From contig CAJVGD010000015.1 of assembly GCA_910890315.1 (NCBI GenBank), positions 310,001 to 374,000 on the forward strand: 64,000 nucleotides of DNA, read 5' to 3'. The DNA is from Serendipita indica DSM 11827. Its lineage: Eukaryota > Basidiomycota > Agaricomycetes > Sebacinales > Serendipitaceae. Numbering within the stretch: the first letter of the stretch is position 1; the number at the start of each line of letters is the position of its first letter. Under the pieces are notes generated by a model, which saw only the letters and a program-made list of their open reading frames with translations, was not told the DNA's origin and searched no databases. Positions 1-12,380 of this stretch are shown piece after piece. A program made the translations under genes and the position numbers.

Positions 1-2
1 AG

Positions 3-2343
3 TTGTTCAAAGATCTGATAGACGCGTCGCCCGAGCTGCAACTCAGAATCGAGCTCATTCACGATGGGCTCCTCCTTCACCATCGCGGCTCGCCTACTCC
101 ATTACCGGCTAATGTCCTCCTGAATCACGTTCTCGCGCGTCGACGCGCATGGGAGAACCTGGACCCTCGATGGATATGGGACGAGGACTGCCCGGACACG
201 GAAAGCGCACAATTTGAAATCTGCGATGGAATATGGGCGCATAGCTCTAATCATATTGGGGATGGCTCGTTTATCGGGCTAAAGTACCGCGAACTCGCTC
301 CTCCTCCATCCCAGTCCCAGGATGTCACTCCTGATGATATGAACATGCCATGGGAACACACTATTGACCATTTGGGTATGAATGCCACCGATTTCTCATT
401 CAACGCATACCATGACGCGCAAATTTTGATGGAATCCCTTTACGACAAGTGAGTCCATCATTTTATGCATTTGGGCTCTATTTGACGGATGGCCACTACA
501 TAGCACGGTACGGCGCATGCACTTTCGTCGAATATCAACCAATGAGGTTCACCCTGACGCTGCGGCGCCATACTTCGATATTTTTGCGAAAGACTGCAGC
601 GTGTGGGCTGGATGCCAAACGATAGCATACCAGAATAGGGTGCTCATGATGTTCAGCGATTGGAACGGGGACTTGAGAACGTCTGCTGCTATGGTCATCG
701 ACTGGAAGCTCTCAAAGGCGGTATTGGTAAGCATTGCCTATGTATACATATGTTTAAATGCGTCGTATTGATCAGGAGTTCAAGCCATTCACACCCGTCA
801 CAGACGCGGCTTTCGTATCGAGTCACAGGATTCTATTGCTACATCTGGGTGATGGCCAGCATGGGCCCTACGTGGATCTTCACACTCTTGCCCCAGATTC
901 CGCGAATCGCACCATACTATGTCGCTTTCATTTTCCTTCTTCACTACAGGCCTTTAACGGGTGGTTTTTCACTCATCCTGGGTCACGCTTCGGGGAAGAC
1001 CAGTACTCCAACGCCCTCTTTGGAGCGACTCGACAGAATGGACGAGACGAGGAAGGTTGGAAGGTACCCGTACACAACCACAGTCCTGTCACTCAAGCCA
1101 AGCTCTTTATAACCGACCCCAGAGTGGAGATTGTTGGCTGCATGCTATCTGGAGGAGACGAAGACGAAGAAATATTCCTGGCCCTCTCGGTTGGACGAAT
1201 GGTTAAACTATATAACGCACGGGCGCGGCCGGAAGACGACTCGATGGGAAAAGATGAAGAAGAGACTGATCGAAAGATAGATGACCTGAAACAGGATACT
1301 GGGTGCCAACCTACAGATTTAGGGTCGCAAGAAGACAGCAAAGCAACACCCGAAAGCCAAGGGACACATGCGGATGATGATATTAGCCAGAGCGAACCGT
1401 GCTCTCAATCCGTGATTCCAGAATGCTCCTTATCGTTTCTATGGGATGAATGGGGCCCCGATTCTTCGCGTTGCTTGCCCTCGCGTAGAATCTTCAACGC
1501 GGGTTTTCGGTCCACGGCTGGATCACGAATGATGGTCTGGGATGTCGGAAACGATACCTAGAGGAGTCAATCTGGCGGTGCTCGACTTTAACCCTCTCCC
1601 AATTCGACGAGCCGAAGCGAAGAAGTGGATGAAGCTAGCGATCTCGCACCCGCAAGAAAAGGCAGGAAACATAGAAGCCGACACAAGTAGTACCACGAGT
1701 CGGGACACTGGATGGGTGGAAGGCGATACAAACATCAGCGGAGAAGACGCTGTTGGACCCGTCACAAAACCCGGGATGAACAGTAATCAGACCATCCAGG
1801 AACCCAACATAGTCATCACCGATCGACTTGTGGTCAGGACCGTAACCGCACCAACGGTAACTCACCTCCCCGGGTGGAGCACAGACATTGAGACGCGATT
1901 GCCCTACCGTATTTTTACGCTGCGGTGGGACTTTGATTTAAATATCGTGGGCATGAATGATACGACGATTATCTGCAGAGGGGTGCGTGTTTGTCTCTTT
2001 CTCCGTCACAACTTGAATGGATGCATAGGACTCATCTTATCAATTTTTCTCGTTTCTTCCGCATTTTGACGAGCCAGAGGAGACAGTACCCCTGTTAGGG
2101 ACAAGGCCGACATTTCTTTTCCCGCTAGACTTGGTGAACCTGCAAGGGTTTACCGGGAGTAATAATGAAGAATTGGAGAATGATTGGGGTGAGGATGCGC
2201 ATGAACAGACCGCGCAGTTCGCAGCGACTCTCATTGGAGGTCAGCTCGTTGACGTAAATGTTGAAAGTATTGGACTGGAACTGCTCGACATGGATCCTCT
2301 GCAGGATCCTGCCCAGGCACATGCGAACAGCAGCAACCATTAG
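3..2343 (+). CDS. F-box family protein, copy A (5' partial, one frame change)
   Basis: First of four tandem paralogues; the F-box exon lies before the window. Exons by splice signals and paralogue alignment: 3-448, 504-726, 776-1982 and 2029-2343. Family landmarks are ELQLRIEL near the start, the central ISTNEVHP motif (residues of exon 2), the W.EWGP segment near 1440-1460, FRSTAGSR near 1505-1530, LDFNP near 1580, and a last exon opening with a FFSFLP motif. Reading frame steps by one base close to 1535-1560, between GSRMMVWD and the SETIPRG segment; no intron of plausible size spans it, so this is either a one-base insertion (decay) or an assembly error. The last exon is longer (about 104 residues) than in B-F. 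F-box proteins are adaptors of SCF ubiquitin ligases; the target is unknown. Confidence 0.72.
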
Positions 2344-2452
2344 ACAGACTGGTGTATTGTATCTGAATTGAATGAACTGGGCCCTTTTAGTATGCTCGTG
2401 GTTTATGTCTGCGATAGTGGTCAATGTCTGCGGGTGATATTTAGACCCTGCC

Positions 2453-4425
2453 ATGACGGTCACGCGGCCATGTTACCTCACCGAGCTCCCGGCCGAAATC
2501 TTAGAAGAGATTCTATCCTACCTACATCCATGTTTAATCGCCCAGTGCCGAATCGTAAGCAAAGCAAAGCGTGGTCGCCCATGGTTCAGCTCTGATATCG
2601 CACCCCAAGCTGAATCGTGCTCTCAAGCTCATTGTGGAAAGTTCTATTGAGCTACAGCTACGTATAGAGCTCGGCATAGACGGATATATCATGGAGTGGC
2701 CACTGCCCGCCGTCATCTCTGCCCACGAGATGCTCAAAGTCGTACAGAAAAGGCGCCTTGCTTTCGAAACGGGCACACCATTCACTACTTGGACCTTGGA
2801 CGCGCCCCAGCAAAGTCAATACGAGGTTTGTCCCTTTTCCTAGGCTTTATTCCACTTAAAGTGACTGAATATTGACGTGTACTATTCCAATGCGAAACAG
2901 ATAAGCAATGGTGTGCTCGGATATGGAATACTACCGAGCTCAAGTGGATACAATGGAATCAGATACGAAAACCTCTATCCTACATCCAAAAGTAAAAGAG
3001 AGGATGCAAATCACAATAAAGAGCCTGGGAAAGAAATCATCTTGGGCGATGGACTGACCCCACGTGTGGCCGACTTTTCATTTAGCTTTGACGACAACCT
3101 CCAAGTCCTTGTCAGTGTTTTGAGCCCCGAGTACGTCATATGCCTTCTCATTTACAATTGAAGGTGACTGAAGCGCTACAGCGAGACGCGAACTATATAC
3201 TTTCGAACTATCGACACCAATGAGCCACATCCACAGGCCGCATCGACCCAGATTGTTTTGAAACCCCGAGATGGAATCTTGCGAACGCGATGTTTGACAC
3301 TTCTCAGTCATTCCCATATCTCGTTTGCGTTGTATGCTTCGAACGCGCCCGTTTTGCACGTCATCTATAACTGGCGTACAGGCGATTACGCCCTGGTAAG
3401 CAACTCGTGGCTTCCTTACGGTCTGTATACTAACGAAAATGGAAAGCCGTATCAAAACGTCGATGATATCGCATTCCTTAACGAGCACTTCGCACTTCTT
3501 CTCCTCAATTCAACGGATTACATTGGCTTATCAGTGTACAACCTCGATAGGAAGCAGGTAATCCGTCGACTTAAGCTGCCTTTCCGCTCTGTTCTGCGCT
3601 CGGCGTATTTCATCACTGGTCCGCCAAAACGCGCGCGGTCACCATCCAATGGAAAGGAAAATCCATTTGAATCAATGACCTTTGATCCCAAAGTTGAAGT
3701 TATAGGGCTTCAATTGACGGCTACCAACGAGGGGCCACGGGGATATCACGCATACGGAGTGATAAGTATTGATGGCCTCCTTAGGAAAATGCGATCACCT
3801 TCCGATATAAATCTTGATATAGACCAGCATGACGCTTATATGCGGCAATCATCGGCGCCTACTGCCGAGCAAGGCTTGGAGGGTGTAGACATACAGTGGG
3901 ATGAGTGGGGCCCACCAGTCATGCGATGGTTTGACGATGGTGATATATTCGATGCAAGTTTTCGGTCCATATCTGGTTCGCGTTTTCTCGTGCGACAGCG
4001 GCGCAAAGACAAGAGTGGTGCTCTATCACGACGGCGAAATGTTGTCTGCATCTTGGAATTCAACCTTCGCTCCGAGGTGCGCAGTGGTTATATACACTCT
4101 AGGGATAATGAAGCGACGGCATATAATGAAGCAAGGACCGTCGGCACCAAGGTTGTTCGCGCCGAGACCGTAATAAAGATCAATGAAGGGGGAACAGGGC
4201 ACGCTTTCAATGTCTTATCGTCGCTTCCATATCGAGTGATCGACCTTCCTTCTATTCCATCGGAGCCTTATTACGATTACTATCTTGACGGAAATACCGT
4301 CCTTGGACGAGATGTGAGTCGGATCATTATGGCCCTGTTTACTCTGACAAGAGTAGGATACGAGATATGACATTTATTCTTTCTGTCCGTCCGGTGTACG
4401 TCAATTGGAAGACAATGGAGACTAA
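2453..4425 (+). CDS. F-box family protein, copy B (intact, about 565 aa)
   Basis: Exons 2453-2554, 2610-2825, 2901-3130, 3182-3395, 3447-4313 and 4357-4425, all keeping frame. Residues 5-34 form an F-box (YLTELPAEILEEILSYLHP, then QCRI). Then come ELQLRIELGIDG, ISNGVLGYG, the family motif TNEPHPQA, an NWRTGDY segment, ALLLLNSTDYIG, WDEWGPP, FRSISGSR, LEFN and a C-terminal YDIYSFCPS. The intron at 3396-3446 has a perfect TACTAAC branch site. The first intron begins GTAAGC but ends in the less common AAG. The region after the F-box looks beta-rich and might be a propeller-like substrate domain, which is inference. The gene starts only 109 bases after copy A ends and stops about 100 bases before copy C. 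Confidence 0.85.
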
Positions 4426-4526
4426 TGTAATCGTCGAGTTCATCCTACATAACTTCATGGAGAAGAGTGATCAATGGAAGAAATACATTAGATGTACAGG
4501 GTTCAATCCCCGACTTGAACTTCGCC

Positions 4527-6313
4527 ATGCCCGTCGGGCCCTCGTATCTCACCGAGGTTCCCGTCGAAGTCGTGGAGAATATTTTCTCCTATCTACACCC
4601 TTGTGAAATAGTTCAATGTCGCATTGTGAGAGCTGGTACGGTGTCATCAAGTCGAGACTTAGCCAGTTCACAGCTCTGTAGCGCATTGAAATCAATTGTA
4701 GACACGTCGATAGAGCTTCAGCTTCGAATCGAGCTAGGGATCGATGGCTATCTTCTCAACTCATCACCGCCGATACCAGCTTGCGAGATGCTAGCCTTAG
4801 TTCTAGAACGGCGAACAAGATTCCAGCAAGGAGACCATGTTTCCAAGTATAGGTTAGAAACTCAATTCCATGGTCAATATGAGGTTCGTCTTCGGTCTAT
4901 ATCCGCATTCCTGTGCTCAGTCGTCCAAAGATCAGCAACGGCTTCTTCGCCTATGGTATCAACCCAAAGTCGCCCGGGGTGTTCAACGGTATAAAATATT
5001 TCCCGTTGACATCGGAAACATGTAGGACGGATAGAACGAGAGAACGGTTGGAATTCACAGATCTCGGCATCGACCTGACCGATTTTTCGTTCAGTGTTGA
5101 CGACGACTTGCAAGTCTTGGTCGAGAAAGTAAATCTTGAGGCGTCAGTACCAATATATATTGATATACTCTGTCTAAATTCCAGTAGCCGGACGCGTACG
5201 ATTTATTTCCGAACAATTTCGACCAACGAAGCGCATCCGCTTGCTGGTTCACCGCAGTTAGTTCTACGGCTTGAGGATTTCAACCTCGAAGAGCAATGTT
5301 ATACTCTCCTTTCTCATGACCATATTGGCTTCGGCTTCTACAACTGGGACGTAGTGGGACACGAATGTGCGCAGATCATCTATAATTGGCGAACCGCTGA
5401 ACATATCTTAGTAGGTCTGAATTTGATTCAGGGGCTAGTTCTTACTCTTTTCAGCCATACTCCCCGGTGTCTGATGCTCTTTTCCTCAGTAAGGAATGGG
5501 CAGCTCTTCTCATCAACCAGAGCGATTTTGTCGGGATATCTCTCATCAATCTCAAAGATGGGTGTACTCTGCAAAAGTTTCGCCTCCCATTTCGGAAGCC
5601 TGTCAGCTCCTGCTTCTTTATTACGAGCACGCCAAAACGCTTCCGACCACCAACGAAAAGCGATCCTTTCCGTTGCCTCACACAGGATCCAAAAGTTCAG
5701 ATCCTAGGCATCGTCGTCACGCCAATATCAGGAAACGGGATCGAAGACGACATACATATCGTTGTAAGCGCACAGCGCCTTTTTACCAAACTGGAGCAGG
5801 TCCAGACCTCGACATCACCGCCAGAGTTTGTTGAATGGGAAGACTGGGGCCCTCAGACGACTCGTTGGTTCGGATTTAGCGAGGTCTCTGAAGCGAGTTT
5901 TCGTTCCATCTCCGGATCACGTCTTTTGGGCAAGTTAACGCCTATCAGAACGGACGAAGTTTGGCAGAGAGAGCTGCTTCTGATCTTTGATTTTAATATG
6001 CGAGCTGTCCGTCGATATAGCTCAACGGCTACTAGTACAGAGGACACCTCGTTCAAGGTGTTCAAAACGTACACCAGTGATAGCGAGTTACTTAATGCGG
6101 GTGGTTCTGGAATTGACGTCGTCTCGTCGCTGTCATGCTTTGCGACCGCCACAACTATCACTGCAAAGGACTACTTTGATTTTTTCCTCGAGGATCATGC
6201 CATCATTGGGAAAGCAGTGGGTAGCTTTTACTACACGTAACCCTACGTGAGCTCATCACCTACAGCATTTCGGATATGACCTCTTCTCCTTTTATCCGAG
6301 TACGAGCGAATAA
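4527..6313 (+). CDS. F-box family protein, copy C (intact, about 518 aa)
   Basis: Exons 4527-4625, 4674-4883, 4931-5142, 5185-5410, 5455-6216 and 6266-6313. The start is set by alignment with B and D (YLTEVPVEVVENI F-box). The 48-nt first intron and the 42-nt third intron are multiples of three without in-frame stops, so retention would still give an open protein; splicing is inferred from the same positions in B, D and E. Landmarks: QCRI, ELQLRIELGIDG, ISNGFFAYG, RTISTNEAHP, NWRTAEHIL, ALLINQSDFVG, WEDWGPQ, FRSISGSR, FDFNM and a last exon HFGYDLFSFYPS. It shares a 155-bp identical block with D and the same 5' leader, so the two are recent duplicates. SCF adaptor role is inferred from the F-box only. 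Confidence 0.83.
4788..4942 (+). repeat. 155-bp block identical to 7117-7271 (copy C/D conversion tract)
   Basis: Reading both copies base by base gives no difference over 155 bases, spanning the end of exon 2, a whole intron and the start of exon 3. The flanking exon sequence of C and D differs every 10-20 bases. Identity through an intron points to gene conversion or a very recent exchange rather than selection. Confidence 0.9.
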
Positions 6314-6854
6314 AGCTCTAGACCTTTACAGATGCACGTTATCTCTCGGAAGTCACCTCTATACTTTAGTAATGGAGTGAAATCCCCTGACTTGATCCCT
6401 CGACTCCATCTCCAACCATGTCCCACATCCTCCCTGCACGGAGCCAGCGATAGGATGCCCATCCGCGGCTCGCTTTGGCAAAAATAGCTCGCCAAGCTCT
6501 GAATCCGCAGACAATAACTCCACATCAGTTCCAAACTCTACCATATCTATCGGCAAACAAACGAGGGAGTCTATCCAGAGGCAAGCACGAGCCCCTCTCT
6601 CCATATACCCACCCGTTCGGCGTCCCGACAACAAGAAAGGAAAAACAGTATTATAACGGAACACTTCCCGTCTTCTTAGGTGTTTCTGTGCTCGAGCCTG
6701 GTGGGGTTTAGTCCCTACATACGAGACAGAATCCGCAATATTTCTTCTAGAAAAAAGGTTCTATATCCTAGTTTGACGATCCATAGAGACACGAGTGATC
6801 AATGTATGATACGAAAGAGCTGTTCATAGTTCAATCCCCGACTTGAACCTCGCC
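6314..6854. other. Spacer between F-box copies C and D; 3' flank duplicated
   Basis: No gene seen. The part at about 6470-6660 resembles the region at about 8920-9110 after copy D (shared CATATC.ATCG.CAAA.AAACGAG string, then GTTC.GCGTCCCGACAA). The part just before 6855 matches the 5' leader of copy C (4499-4526). The C-D duplication therefore took along both flanks; unit length is about 2.3 kb. Confidence 0.6.
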
Positions 6855-8623
6855 ATGCCAGTCGGGCCCTCGTATCTCACCGAGGTTCCCGTCGAACTCG
6901 TTGAGAATATCCTCTTCTATCTGCACCCTTGTGAGATAGCTCAATGTCGTATCGTGAGAGCCGCATAGAGGGTCACGAAGCCGAGACTTAGCCAGTTCGC
7001 AGCTCTGTAGCGGGTTGAAATCAATTGTAGACACGTCTATTGAACTTCAGCTTCGAATCGAACTGGGAATCGATGGCTTTCTTCTCAACTCATTACCGCT
7101 GATACCGGCTCGCGAAATGCTAGCCTTAGTTCTAGAACGGCGAACAAGATTCCAGCAAGGAGACCATGTTTCCAAGTATAGGTTAGAAACTCAATTCCAT
7201 GGTCAATATGAGGTTCGTCTTCGGTCTATATCCGCATTCCTGTGCTCAGTCGTCCAAAGATCAGCAACGGCGTCTTCGCCTATGGTATCAATCCAAAGTC
7301 ATCAGATGTATTCAGCGGCATAAAATATGTCCCGCTGACGTCGGAAATATTTAGGGAAAAAGGAACGAGAGAAAAGTTGGAATTCACAGATCTTGGCGTC
7401 GACCTGACCGATTTTTCGTTCAGTGTTGACGACGACTTGCAAGTCTTGGTCGAGAAAGCGGACACTGAGGCGTCAGTATCGATATCCGTTGATATACCTT
7501 GTCTAAATCCCAGTAGCCGGACGCGTACGATTTATTTCCGAACAATTTCGACCAACGAACCCCATCCGCTTGCTGGTTTGCCGCAGTTAGTTCTAGAACT
7601 TGATGATTTCGACCTCGGCGCACAGTGTTATACTCTCCTCTCTCATGACCATCTCAGTATTGGCCTTTATAACTGGGACGTAGTAGGACACGAATGCGCC
7701 CATATTATCTATAATTGGCGCACAGCTGAACACATTTTAGTAAGTCTGCATTCTATTAAGAGGTTGATTCTTATGCTCCTAGCCATATTCTCTGGTGTGC
7801 GATGCCCATTTTCTCAACAAAGAATTAGTGGCTCTTCTCATCAACCAGAGCGATTTTGTCGGTATATCTCTCCTTAATCTCACCGATGGACGTACTGTAC
7901 AAAAGTTCAGCCTACCATTTCGGAAGCCTGTCCGTTCCTGCTTGTTCATGGCGGGCACGCCCAAACGCCACCGAACACAGACGAAGAAGGAACCATTCCG
8001 TTGTCTCACGCAAGATCCAAAAGTCCAGATCATAGGCATTGCTATGACGCCCGTCTCGGGAAATGGGATTGAGCACGACGTACATGTGGTCATAAGCGCC
8101 TCCCACCTTTGATCCAAACTGGACAATGTCCAGGTTCCATCAGAGCATATGGAATGGGAAGATTGGGGCCCTCAGGCAACTCGCTGGTTCGGATTCGATG
8201 ACGTCTCTCAAGCGAGCCTCTCCGGATCACGTCTTTTAGGCAAATCACGGCCTAGGATAACGGATGAGGTTTGGCGGGGGGAGCAGCTCTTGATCTTTGA
8301 TTTCAACATGCGGGCCCTCCGTCGACATGCATCATCAGCCACCGCCAAGGAGGGCTCCTCGTTTAGAGCGTTCAGAACTTACACTGGTGATAGCGAGCTA
8401 CTTGATGCAGGTAGGTCTGGAATTGATATAGTCTCATCTCTGTCGTGCGTTGCGACCACCATTAACATCAATGCACTGGGCTACTCCGAGTTTTTGCTGG
8501 AGGACCATGTAATTATTGGAGAAGCGGTGGGTAGTCTTTATCAGATGCAGATCTATGGGAACTCAACACCTAAAGGATTTCGGATACGACGTCTTTTCGT
8601 TTTATCCGAGTACGAGCGGATAA
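6855..8623 (+). pseudogene. F-box family protein, copy D (premature stop)
   Basis: Same exon plan as copy C: 6855-6953, 7003-7212, 7260-7471, 7514-7739, 7783-8526 and 8576-8623. The first intron (49 nt) is compulsory here because the unspliced frame has a stop. An in-frame TGA at 8110-8112 falls just before the WEDWGPQ segment, where C has a sense codon, and four residues of the FRSISGSR motif are missing nearby. After the stop the frame stays open to the last exon (DFGYDVFSFYPS), so decay is recent. If translated, the product would be about 360 residues and keep the F-box, so a truncated adaptor cannot be excluded. Last intron acceptor is AAG where C has CAG. Confidence 0.75.
7117..7271 (+). 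repeat. 155-bp block identical to 4788-4942
   Basis: Partner tract in copy D of the identical block described for copy C. Confidence 0.9.
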
Positions 8624-10092
8624 AATCTTGGTCAGATGTACGTTATCTCCTCCTCAAAATTAGATAAGAACCCTGAATCCATCTCCAACCTTGGTCTCCT
8701 TGCCTACTTTCATGATTATTGTCACCCAATTCCATTCTGATCGTTACTTCAAAATGCCGAAGCCCACGATGCTTACACCGGAGAGAACAGAAGCGAGTCA
8801 AATGTAGACATTCGATTAAGGAAAGATATAGTTATTTGGAAGTCGGTCTTGAAGCTCCTTGTCACTAAGCCAGTGAAGGGGTCCGATGCCGCCATCTCTG
8901 TTCGTCTCGAACAAAGATAGCTCCCAAAACACCAAATCCACGACTCGAATAACCGTAGCCTTGGTCTCAAGACCTACCATATCCATCGACAAAACAAACG
9001 AGAGCACGCGGTCGGTCTACAGAGGCAAACAGTCCCCGTTCGCACGCACGAGTGCACCTCTGCAAATGCCGTCCGTTCCGCGTCCCGACAAGACAAATAG
9101 GCGAGGACAAAGGCGAGGCAAACGGACCTGACGAGCCCATGGTTCCCATTGACATCTCCGATCTCTATACCACCCCCATATGGCAACTCATACCGCATAT
9201 CCAAAATAGAACACACAAAAAAAACGACAATAGCCACTCCTAAAATGGAACTCCTATTTCAACCAACAGACACGACAAGACTCAAAGTGGGACGACAAAA
9301 AGCTGGTTTGGGTGTGATAAACAACATGCAGTTTGATTTGCGCAAAAAGACACCGCTTCAATACAGGGAGCTGTACGAGGTTTGGGAACAGAGAAAGAGA
9401 GAGACCGAGTCGAGAGTGGCCAAGAAATGTCAAAGTCGTGTGCGTAACCCTCGAGACGGGAAAACGCGCACGACCCGTTGATACGCGAGCCGCGGCCAAC
9501 GCAGCGGCGACGCTAGAGCGTAAATAGCCAGGGGAAATGAGACGATGGAGGGGATAGAGAGACACACGAGTCGCACAATGTCGGCACAATGGGCACAAAG
9601 GTTGGTGGGGTTTGGGTGTTACCTGATATCGACAATCAACAAAAAAGGGAGAGGTAGAAGTGTAGGTGAGAGAGGAGCTGGGGATGGGGAGGGGAGAGAT
9701 CCGATGAAATTCTGTAGGTTTTGGGGTTAGGATAGCGATGCTGGAGGGGTTAATGATGATAATGATGATGATGGTAATGGATTGATGATTGGGTGATGCA
9801 AGGCCAAAAAAAAGTGTACGGTATGCGAAAGAAGAACAGGTAACGGCGCAGCTACTACGCTCCCCCTCTTACTCTCAAAGATAGAGAGCATTAGGAAGAG
9901 AGGCAACCGCGCTCAATGTCCATGTGTGTCGGCTTTCGAGTTGGTTGGATACATAAGAGAGGGCCCCCCACGCGGCCCGCGCAATGCGCCAGTTTCGTCA
10001 AAAGGTGTGTCGTGAAAACAAGGGAAAGTTGGCGTTTGAGAAATGGTTCGTCATCGTCGTTCATCAAGAAAGGAACGTGTAAGTCGTGAGTA
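8624..10092. other. Intergenic: decayed duplicate flank and simple repeats
   Basis: No supported gene. About 8920-9110 is the degenerate copy of the 3' flank of copy C. About 9750-9790 is a GAT/AAT-rich simple repeat (TGATGATAATGATGATGATGG). The rest is purine-rich and probably holds the 3' ends of the two converging neighbours. Open frames here, such as plus-strand 9149-9481, have biased composition and no family signature. Confidence 0.5.
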
Positions 10093-12380
10093 TCATCCAT
10101 TTCGAGTCCATTGCGCGGGACCGTGTTGGGGGGGACTGGTGGGTTCTTCGAGCTCTATCCACTTTGCCTTGATGGAGGGGTCGGGATAGGAATAGTTGAG
10201 GTCTTGAGCCTTGAGGAACCGTAAGCACCGTCCCCGCCGCGTCCATGGACGAGCGTAAACGGGTTTAGAATCATCGACGCCTCGGGTAAGGTTGCTCCGT
10301 CATGAACGGAACTACCTGAGGCGCTCGGGCGCGGTAGACGGGTGTCGTATCGCCTTCTCGGTACTGGGTTTGGACAACGGCAACCTTGACAGCCTGAGCG
10401 TAGACACTGTCGATACGTCGGGGCATGTCAATCCCGTCCCAGTCATTCAAGACGACATTCTTTGCTTTTGTCATGGGGCTCGCATGATATTCATCTCTCA
10501 TCTCTTGCTCGCGACGCGACAAGAGCTTCTTGGGACGTGCCTGGACGCTGTGACTTCGGCTGCGATGAGAGACTGGGGACGCATGCGTGCTGGTCGTGCT
10601 CGTAGACGGGGTATAGGGTTGAGAATGAGCCGAATGTCCAGCGTCGGATCCAGTCAGCATCGTCGAGCCTCCCTGACCAAGGTTGACGTTCGACTTGCGG
10701 TTCTCCTTCTTGCCCTTGACGAGGTAAACAGGGTATTGGATGGCCTTGGAAAGCGACTTGGTCAACGAATTGGACCGCGCGCGAACACGCCCCATAAACG
10801 AGTCGTCCTTGTCCTTCTTTCTCCCTCGCTCTTCCTCCCCTCCGAGCTTGACGACCGATGTCTGTGAGGGACGCGACATGGCAGAGCCGAGGTAATATGT
10901 CGAAGGATTGGGCGCATCGCTCATCCCACGACCACGTCGGGGCAGTTGCTGTTGCTGCGGCGGATCTGGCTGACTTGTGTGCGAGTTCCAAGTATCACAG
11001 TGACTTGAACCAGTCGAGGCCGAGCTCGGAGAAATGTCTTGTGTCGACGCGGATGCATTTCGATGATGAGATAATTTGCGCTGACGCTCCGCGCTCCAGT
11101 CTTGCGACGACGTAGAGGCGTGGCGTTGGTGCTTTGAAGGGGTCACCGCTACGGGGAAAGCGACAGCTTGAGGGGTCGTAGCATTGGAAGCATATCGTTG
11201 ATTTGGATAGGGATTAGAGGCAGTCGGGGTTTCGGGGAAAACGCCTTGGACCGTTCGCGCAGAGCCCGGAAGAGTGGTGGATGGAACCGAGGCAGAAGCG
11301 CTATGATGACGTCCGAGACTTGCACTTGAGATGACAAAGTGATCCGCGGCACCGCCAGACTTGGAATACTGATGGCCCTGGACGACCGTCTTGGACGACG
11401 ACGCGCGACTGTCGAGCCTTTGTTGGCCCGTGGCCTTTGACCAAGTTTCTGGTTGGTGTTGCGACGGTGCATCCCGATACTGATGGAAAAACGATACGAG
11501 TCAGCCGAAGCGAGACGAGACCAGGCAGCAGCAGCCACAAACTTACAATCGCTGTTTGACGAAAACGAGATCGCGAGGAGCCGGATGGATCATCGGTGGT
11601 GGGAGTCTGATAAGGCAATCATGTCAGTTGTTACTCGGGCTTTGGAGAGAAGGGGAGACGGACCTGGATGACCTGGGGCTCACTGCCAGGTGTCCATTGG
11701 AAATGTTGTTGGACATCTCCTCGTTCATCTGCGACGTGACTGGCTTGCGTCTCGGGTGGGACGCCGAGGACGGTCTGCCATCAGTGGTCGCGCTTCGGCC
11801 TAGGCTGGAAGACTTTTGGCCAGCAGAGACAGAGGCGGGAGACGGGCGGTGTTCTCGTTCTGTTAATTTTGCGAGGGATTGTTGCTTGTATCGTTGGGCT
11901 TCCTAGAGAACGCGGCGTCAGTCATGGTCCGATGACCAGGCAGGCAGGTGGGTTCGGACGATGTGAGGCTGGGGAGCGTGTGGCTGAGGTCGTCACAAAA
12001 TATCGCTACTTACTGTTGGCTGATAAGGCGCAGAAATATACTCTCTCTCCTGTTCTGGTCGTGACGGTAACGGTTTCGAGAGGACCTGGACGCTGGAGCG
12101 GGTGTGGGCGTGCTGGGGAAATAAAACACGAAATTCCATGAATAAATCAGACCAAAAGGTGGGCGCAGAGGACTCGTGAGCGAGAGATGGGGAAATCCAG
12201 TTTCCGACGACTTACCTGAGCCTTTTGGGCCACACGAGGATCCTGATAATCTGCGCTGTGGCCGTGTCTGTGATGAGGCCTGGATGGGACGTGGGCATGC
12301 GTCCCAGAGTTGGTGGGGCCGTTTGGGTGAGGCGCGCCAAACGTGAGCGGCACGGCACTCGTCGCGGTTGCAGGGGGCAT
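10093..12380 (-). CDS. Unknown Ser/Gln/Pro-rich protein, seven exons (about 595 aa)
   Basis: Hand-built exons, each joining in phase 0: 12216-12380, 12014-12112, 11831-11902, 11664-11774, 11547-11606, 10316-11479 and 10093-10209. The start MPPATATSAV opens exon 1. The protein is disordered and rich in S, T, Q, P and H, with a short charged segment (EAQRYKQQSLAKLTERE), an RARSNSLTKSLSKAI basic stretch that could bind membrane or be phosphorylated, and a conserved-looking end, PSIKAKWIELEEPTSPP. I do not recognise the family. The exon 3 donor (GTCTCT) and the last intron (106 nt, GTAGTT donor) are the weakest joins; without the last one the protein would end at 10271. Confidence 0.6.

Noticed and set aside
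6359-6664. Minus-strand frame between F-box copies C and D, with a weakly similar one near 8816-9007
   Set aside because: Similarity is explained by duplication of the flank; both frames are interrupted and no domain is visible.
9149-9481. Plus-strand open frame with charged residues
   Set aside because: Falls in a decayed duplicate flank and purine-rich DNA; composition follows the base bias.
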